64,000 nt of DNA, taken from assembly GCF_050908995.1 (NCBI RefSeq), contig NC_135122.1, positions 15,788,501 through 15,852,500 of the forward strand. Reading direction: 5' to 3'. The translations under genes were made by a program, and so were the position numbers. Shown here in pieces: positions 60,218 to 64,000 of this stretch (position 1 is its first letter; each line of letters begins with the position of its first letter). The stretch is from Andrena cerasifolii (Eukaryota > Arthropoda > Insecta > Hymenoptera > Andrenidae). The notes under the pieces are model-generated. The model saw only the letters and a list, made by a program, of their open reading frames with translations, searched no databases and was not told the DNA's origin.

Positions 60218-63200
60218 CTAATGGATCAATTCGATAGTCCATTCTTCTCCCATATTTACACCTGGCTTACGTACGGTTAATACATTATTATTTGGATTGT
60301 ATTTGGCCTCCAATGTAACCTTTCCTAGACCTGCGAAGCAGAAAGAATTTCGCGTTTCATTTACAGAGCACGGCGCCTTAACGCTGCCGTTGAATGTTAG
60401 ATACTTACTGCGCGAAGTTAGCACGGCAGACGTGACTCCCTGAGGTGGATTGGCAATGTCTACTCTTTCCAACCAGCTCTCTGTTTGGTACGAAGCTAAT
60501 TTGTCTATGAATGTTGAAGTTAGTTTTTTCCCCTCGAAATTAAGTCTCAAGTACAGATACTTCCCATGACGGTACTCGAAGCTGGCCTCGTCGTCGATGT
60601 ACAAAGTGCCATTGGCCTTGCCGCTAGAATCTGTCGTGACTACCAAAGTGTAGGGATCGTTCTTCATCGCGACCGTGCTACGACGTATTCTCATCTTCCG
60701 CGGAACGATGGAGCCGCCTCGTTGGAACACCGGGATTTTATGAAGGGTCACGGGGATGTTAACTAATCCCGGTTGCTGGTACGGTTGCATGGTGTCCACG
60801 TCGTACCAAGTTACCTTCCCTTCCCCTGGGAAGTACACGTTAACGTCTGTGACGGATGGCTGAAAGACTGGGTGTACAAGTATAGAATCCCCAACGAGTA
60901 TCTCGTCGTCCACGGTGTATGTGTCTGTTTCGCTCGGGTAGTGGGCCCACAAAGGTCGCAGCACCGGTGCCCCGGTGATCTCGTGTTCTCGGAAGAGCGT
61001 GTACCACAGCGGTAAGTACGAATACCTCATTCTGAGAGCCTCTCTGACGATCTGCATAGTTTCTTCGTTGAATGTCCAAGGCTCGCGCCGCTTGGTCTCG
61101 ATATGAGAATGCTGGCGATAGAATGGTAGCCAAGCGCCGGCCTGATTCCACCTGACGAACAGTTCAGAATCTGGATTTTTGAAGAACCCTCCGACGTCCG
61201 CGCCACAGAACGACATTCCAGAAACGGATTGACTCAGGCACATCGGGTAGCTTATTCGGAAATGGTCCCAATCGGCCATGTTGTCGCCAGTCCACATGGC
61301 GGCGTAGCGTTGCGAGCCAGCGAAGAAGGATCTCGTTAGTATGAACGGTCGCAACGAGCCTCCCGATCTTCTAAACAGAGCTTCGTAAGTGGCCATAGTC
61401 ATGACAAGCCCGTTGATGTTGTGAACGCTTCTGTGCTCCCAGCCACCGTGGTGGATTATATCCTTGGGCATGGTTACTTCAGGCCCGTTGAACACGCTCG
61501 GCTCGTTCATGTCGTTCCAGATGTACACGTCGTTCGTGGTGCCGTGGAATTTGTCTAAGCTATATTGATTCATGTAATAGTCCCGTACTTTCGGATCGAA
61601 AAAGTCCATGTACGACGACGACCCCGGCCAGCACCAGCCTTCGTAATCTTTCCCATCTCTAGTTTTAACATAGTAGCCCAATTTGGTGGCATCGTTGTGG
61701 ACGAAGTAGCTCGTGTCGCGCTTGGTATGCGGATCGATGATGACCACCAGCTTCCTGCCCTTCGCGGTCAGATTGTGTATCATCTCGATAGGGTTGGAAA
61801 ACTTGCGCCCGTCCCAGGTGAAGTACTTTTTACTATCGGTGTACTCGATGTCCAGCCACATGGCGTCCAGAGGCAGATCGTGAACGTCGAAGCTCTCCGA
61901 TATCTGCATCACGTCGTCCTGATCGTTGTAATTCCAACGGCTTTGGTGGTACCCTAGAGTAAACATCTGTGGCAGAGGTGCCGTGCCTGTTAGTGCCGTG
62001 TACTGTTTAAACACATCCAACGGTTTCGGGCCCAGCATGAAGAACACGTCGATCACACCGGACTCTGACATGAAATGGGCGTCGACTTGCGATTTCTTAG
62101 TGGAGCCGGATACAAAGTTCACGATGCTCTCTACGACGTTATTGTCCGCGCTCGATAAGATATCGATCCATGTCTCCGCGACATTGTGCCAGAAGACGCC
62201 AGCTGTTCTCTCTTTACCGTGAGCGTACAGAACAGGTATCGCCCCGTAGAGCGACATCCTCTCGTTCACTTCGTACTCGAACACATCTAAATTGTACAGC
62301 CTGTAAGGATGAGCTTGTTTCGTCGATTTCAACGCAAAGGAATCGGCGTGCTCGGGTACACCATACGCGTGCTCCGCTCCAGGGAAACTGAAATCCAGAG
62401 CTATCGCTTCCGGGCCGAAAGGTTTCGAATCCTGATGAGTTTTGAAATTCTCCTCCCACACGCCCGGATCGCTTTCCGCTCCATCTCCCGGGAACTGACT
62501 GTTAGGCGGTGCTTCAATGTTCTCCGCATTCTCTTCTTGTTCAGGTTTCCTATCAGACATTAACGAACGATTATTTATTACACGAAACTTAGGAAATAAT
62601 ATTACAGTACTCATTCGTTGGACGTACGTAGGCTTTGATCGATGGTGCTCGAATCTCATAAGGCCCCTTGCGTTCGCAGACACGACCAATACATTCTGAG
62701 AATATAGATCCACTCTAAACGGATTGGCGTGTAGTATAACTTTGTTCTCTCCGTTTATCACGATTATGTGATTCGCGTTCTTTTCTACCAAAGTTAGCTT
62801 AGATGTTTGAGGCTGATCCTGGAGAGCATGCTCGGGCTCGTATCTGGGATGCAATGGATTCTTTTCGTTGATATGGAGCCTAAATGTGTTGTCCTTTAGC
62901 GCAGTCAGTTGCAACGCATGGAGGACTCCTGTATCCTTATTAAACAGTTCTACGCTTATAACAGAGTCGTTATGAGTAAATGTGTCTACCAAAAGCTGAT
63001 ACGGCGTCTTTCCAGGTTCAACTTTTCTGCAGCGTCTGGCGATGCAACATAAAAGAAATGTTCGATTATATTCGAAACGACAGAGCTGGGAATTCATGGA
63101 AATCAGATCGGATATTTACCTGCAGAAGCTGCTTTGGTCGCATGTTTTAAAGCTATCTCTGTTAACTGCGTCCACAAGGAAGGGAGAACACGCCACTAAT

Positions 63201-63712
63201 AACAATGATCCCAACCTGTAATAAGAATTATTAAAACATTGGAACTATTCAGTTATGGGCAACACGTCGCTTCCATCTCTGGTAATTACATTTTCGCTTC
63301 GAATGATCGTGGAAAATGATTAAAGGGTCATGTTATTGTGCCCCTCTAATGCAATTTGCGTTGTACCCGCTTTTAAATGGCAAATGAATACTTTGAACGA
63401 ATTCAGCCGAATGATATTGCTTCCGTGGATAAATTGATAAGAGCGAGGCGGTGCTGCGTATCGTACTGTTCGAAAAAATCATTTATATCAAAAACGATGT
63501 TATCATGGACACGTCAGCGTGACCATTATTGCAATAGAAAAGTAAACATTAGGAGATAGCTTGCGGCGCTCGTGGCACGGCGTACGTACGCAGGAGCCGT
63601 TTAAGAGAGGACACCCGGCGATCTCAGTGATCCCGGTCGAGAAAATATTTATTTGCAACTTTTGAAGGTTAAAAGGCCGAAAATAATTAACTTACCGCAC
63701 GTACGAAGCCAT
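60218..63712 (-). CDS. GANAB: glucosidase II alpha subunit (GH31)
   Basis: Three exons (63712-63696, 63215-63120, 63035-60218) give 976 aa; the last exon encodes almost everything. In the ER lumen it trims the inner two glucoses from N-glycans, paired with a beta subunit that carries the ER retention signal, which fits the lack of HDEL here. A signal peptide spans about residues 1-22 and is split by the first intron; then come the N-terminal cysteine motif FKTCDQSSFC, the domain start FTLGYHQSRWNY, nucleophile D546 in WNDMNEPSVFNG, acid/base D622 in WTGDN, and GADVGGFFKNP. The large open frame continues upstream of 63035 but the splice acceptor and family alignment place the real junction there. 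Convergent with GPHR. Confidence 0.96.
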
Positions 63713-64000
63713 GTTGAGAAGTGACTTTTCCTATACCGCGTTCTTGCTAATTCGAACGGGACAGAATCGAATTTCATAGATGGAGCCACGGGCCTTAAAA
63801 TAGTCATCGGCGAGCTACGATTCCTGAAAGTCTCTATATATTTAATGTACGTTATTATAAAATTCAATTAATCGTTTATCGTTTAGACGAGTTTAATTCG
63901 AAACATTGGATCTCTAGTAGCGTTTGCTATAATTAAGAGATGTTCGGGAAATGATTGGAGAGAGTGGCTCGAGAAGTATCGCGAACTGAATTTTCGCGCT

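Overview
The window is nuclear DNA of an insect, most likely a hymenopteran (bee, ant or wasp). Genes are split by short GT-AG introns. The histone genes are metazoan and replication-dependent, with 3' stem-loops. Two nuclear copies of mitochondrial DNA (nd6, cytb) have insect-like sequence. Intergenic DNA alternates between CpG-rich and very AT-rich stretches. The hymenopteran call is an inference from overall style and the mitochondrial fragments; no search was run.

Layout, left to right. The first 10 kb hold the first coding exon of Cbl (minus strand), whose remaining exons must lie beyond the left edge. A glycerol kinase gene (minus, nine exons, 548 aa) follows at 11.5-14.8 kb. From 15 to 28.5 kb is a gene-poor stretch with two nuclear mitochondrial fragments, a 5S-rRNA-derived SINE, several non-autonomous DNA transposons and one unrecognised first exon. 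At 28.5-29.3 kb COA4 and PTRH2 lie head to tail only 10 bp apart. A GPR180/TMEM145-family membrane protein follows on the minus strand.

From 35.7 to 48.5 kb is a histone locus in two halves: H1, H2B/H2A (divergent), H4/H3-like (divergent), then a trypsin-like protease, then a variant H2B and H4/H3 (divergent). Eight histone stem-loops are present. Seven follow intact genes. The eighth follows a truncated, highly diverged H3 relative that occupies exactly the slot of the H3 partner of H4. The right end is gene-dense: REXO2, the kinesin-5 gene KIF11/Klp61F, GPHR (all plus) and the glucosidase II alpha subunit GANAB (minus, convergent with GPHR).

The points most worth following up are: the H3-like relic, with promoter spacing and stem-loop kept but broken by a 5'UTR insertion and loss of the C-terminal histone fold; a glycerol kinase lacking the catalytic-base aspartate and altered in both phosphate loops; the COA4-PTRH2 pair, which looks bicistronic; a SINE with a 5S rRNA head; and a family of hAT-like miniature elements sharing a CAGAG-T/A-TGGGC terminus. 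Exon borders were placed by hand from splice signals, reading phase and family alignment recalled from knowledge. All internal phases close consistently.
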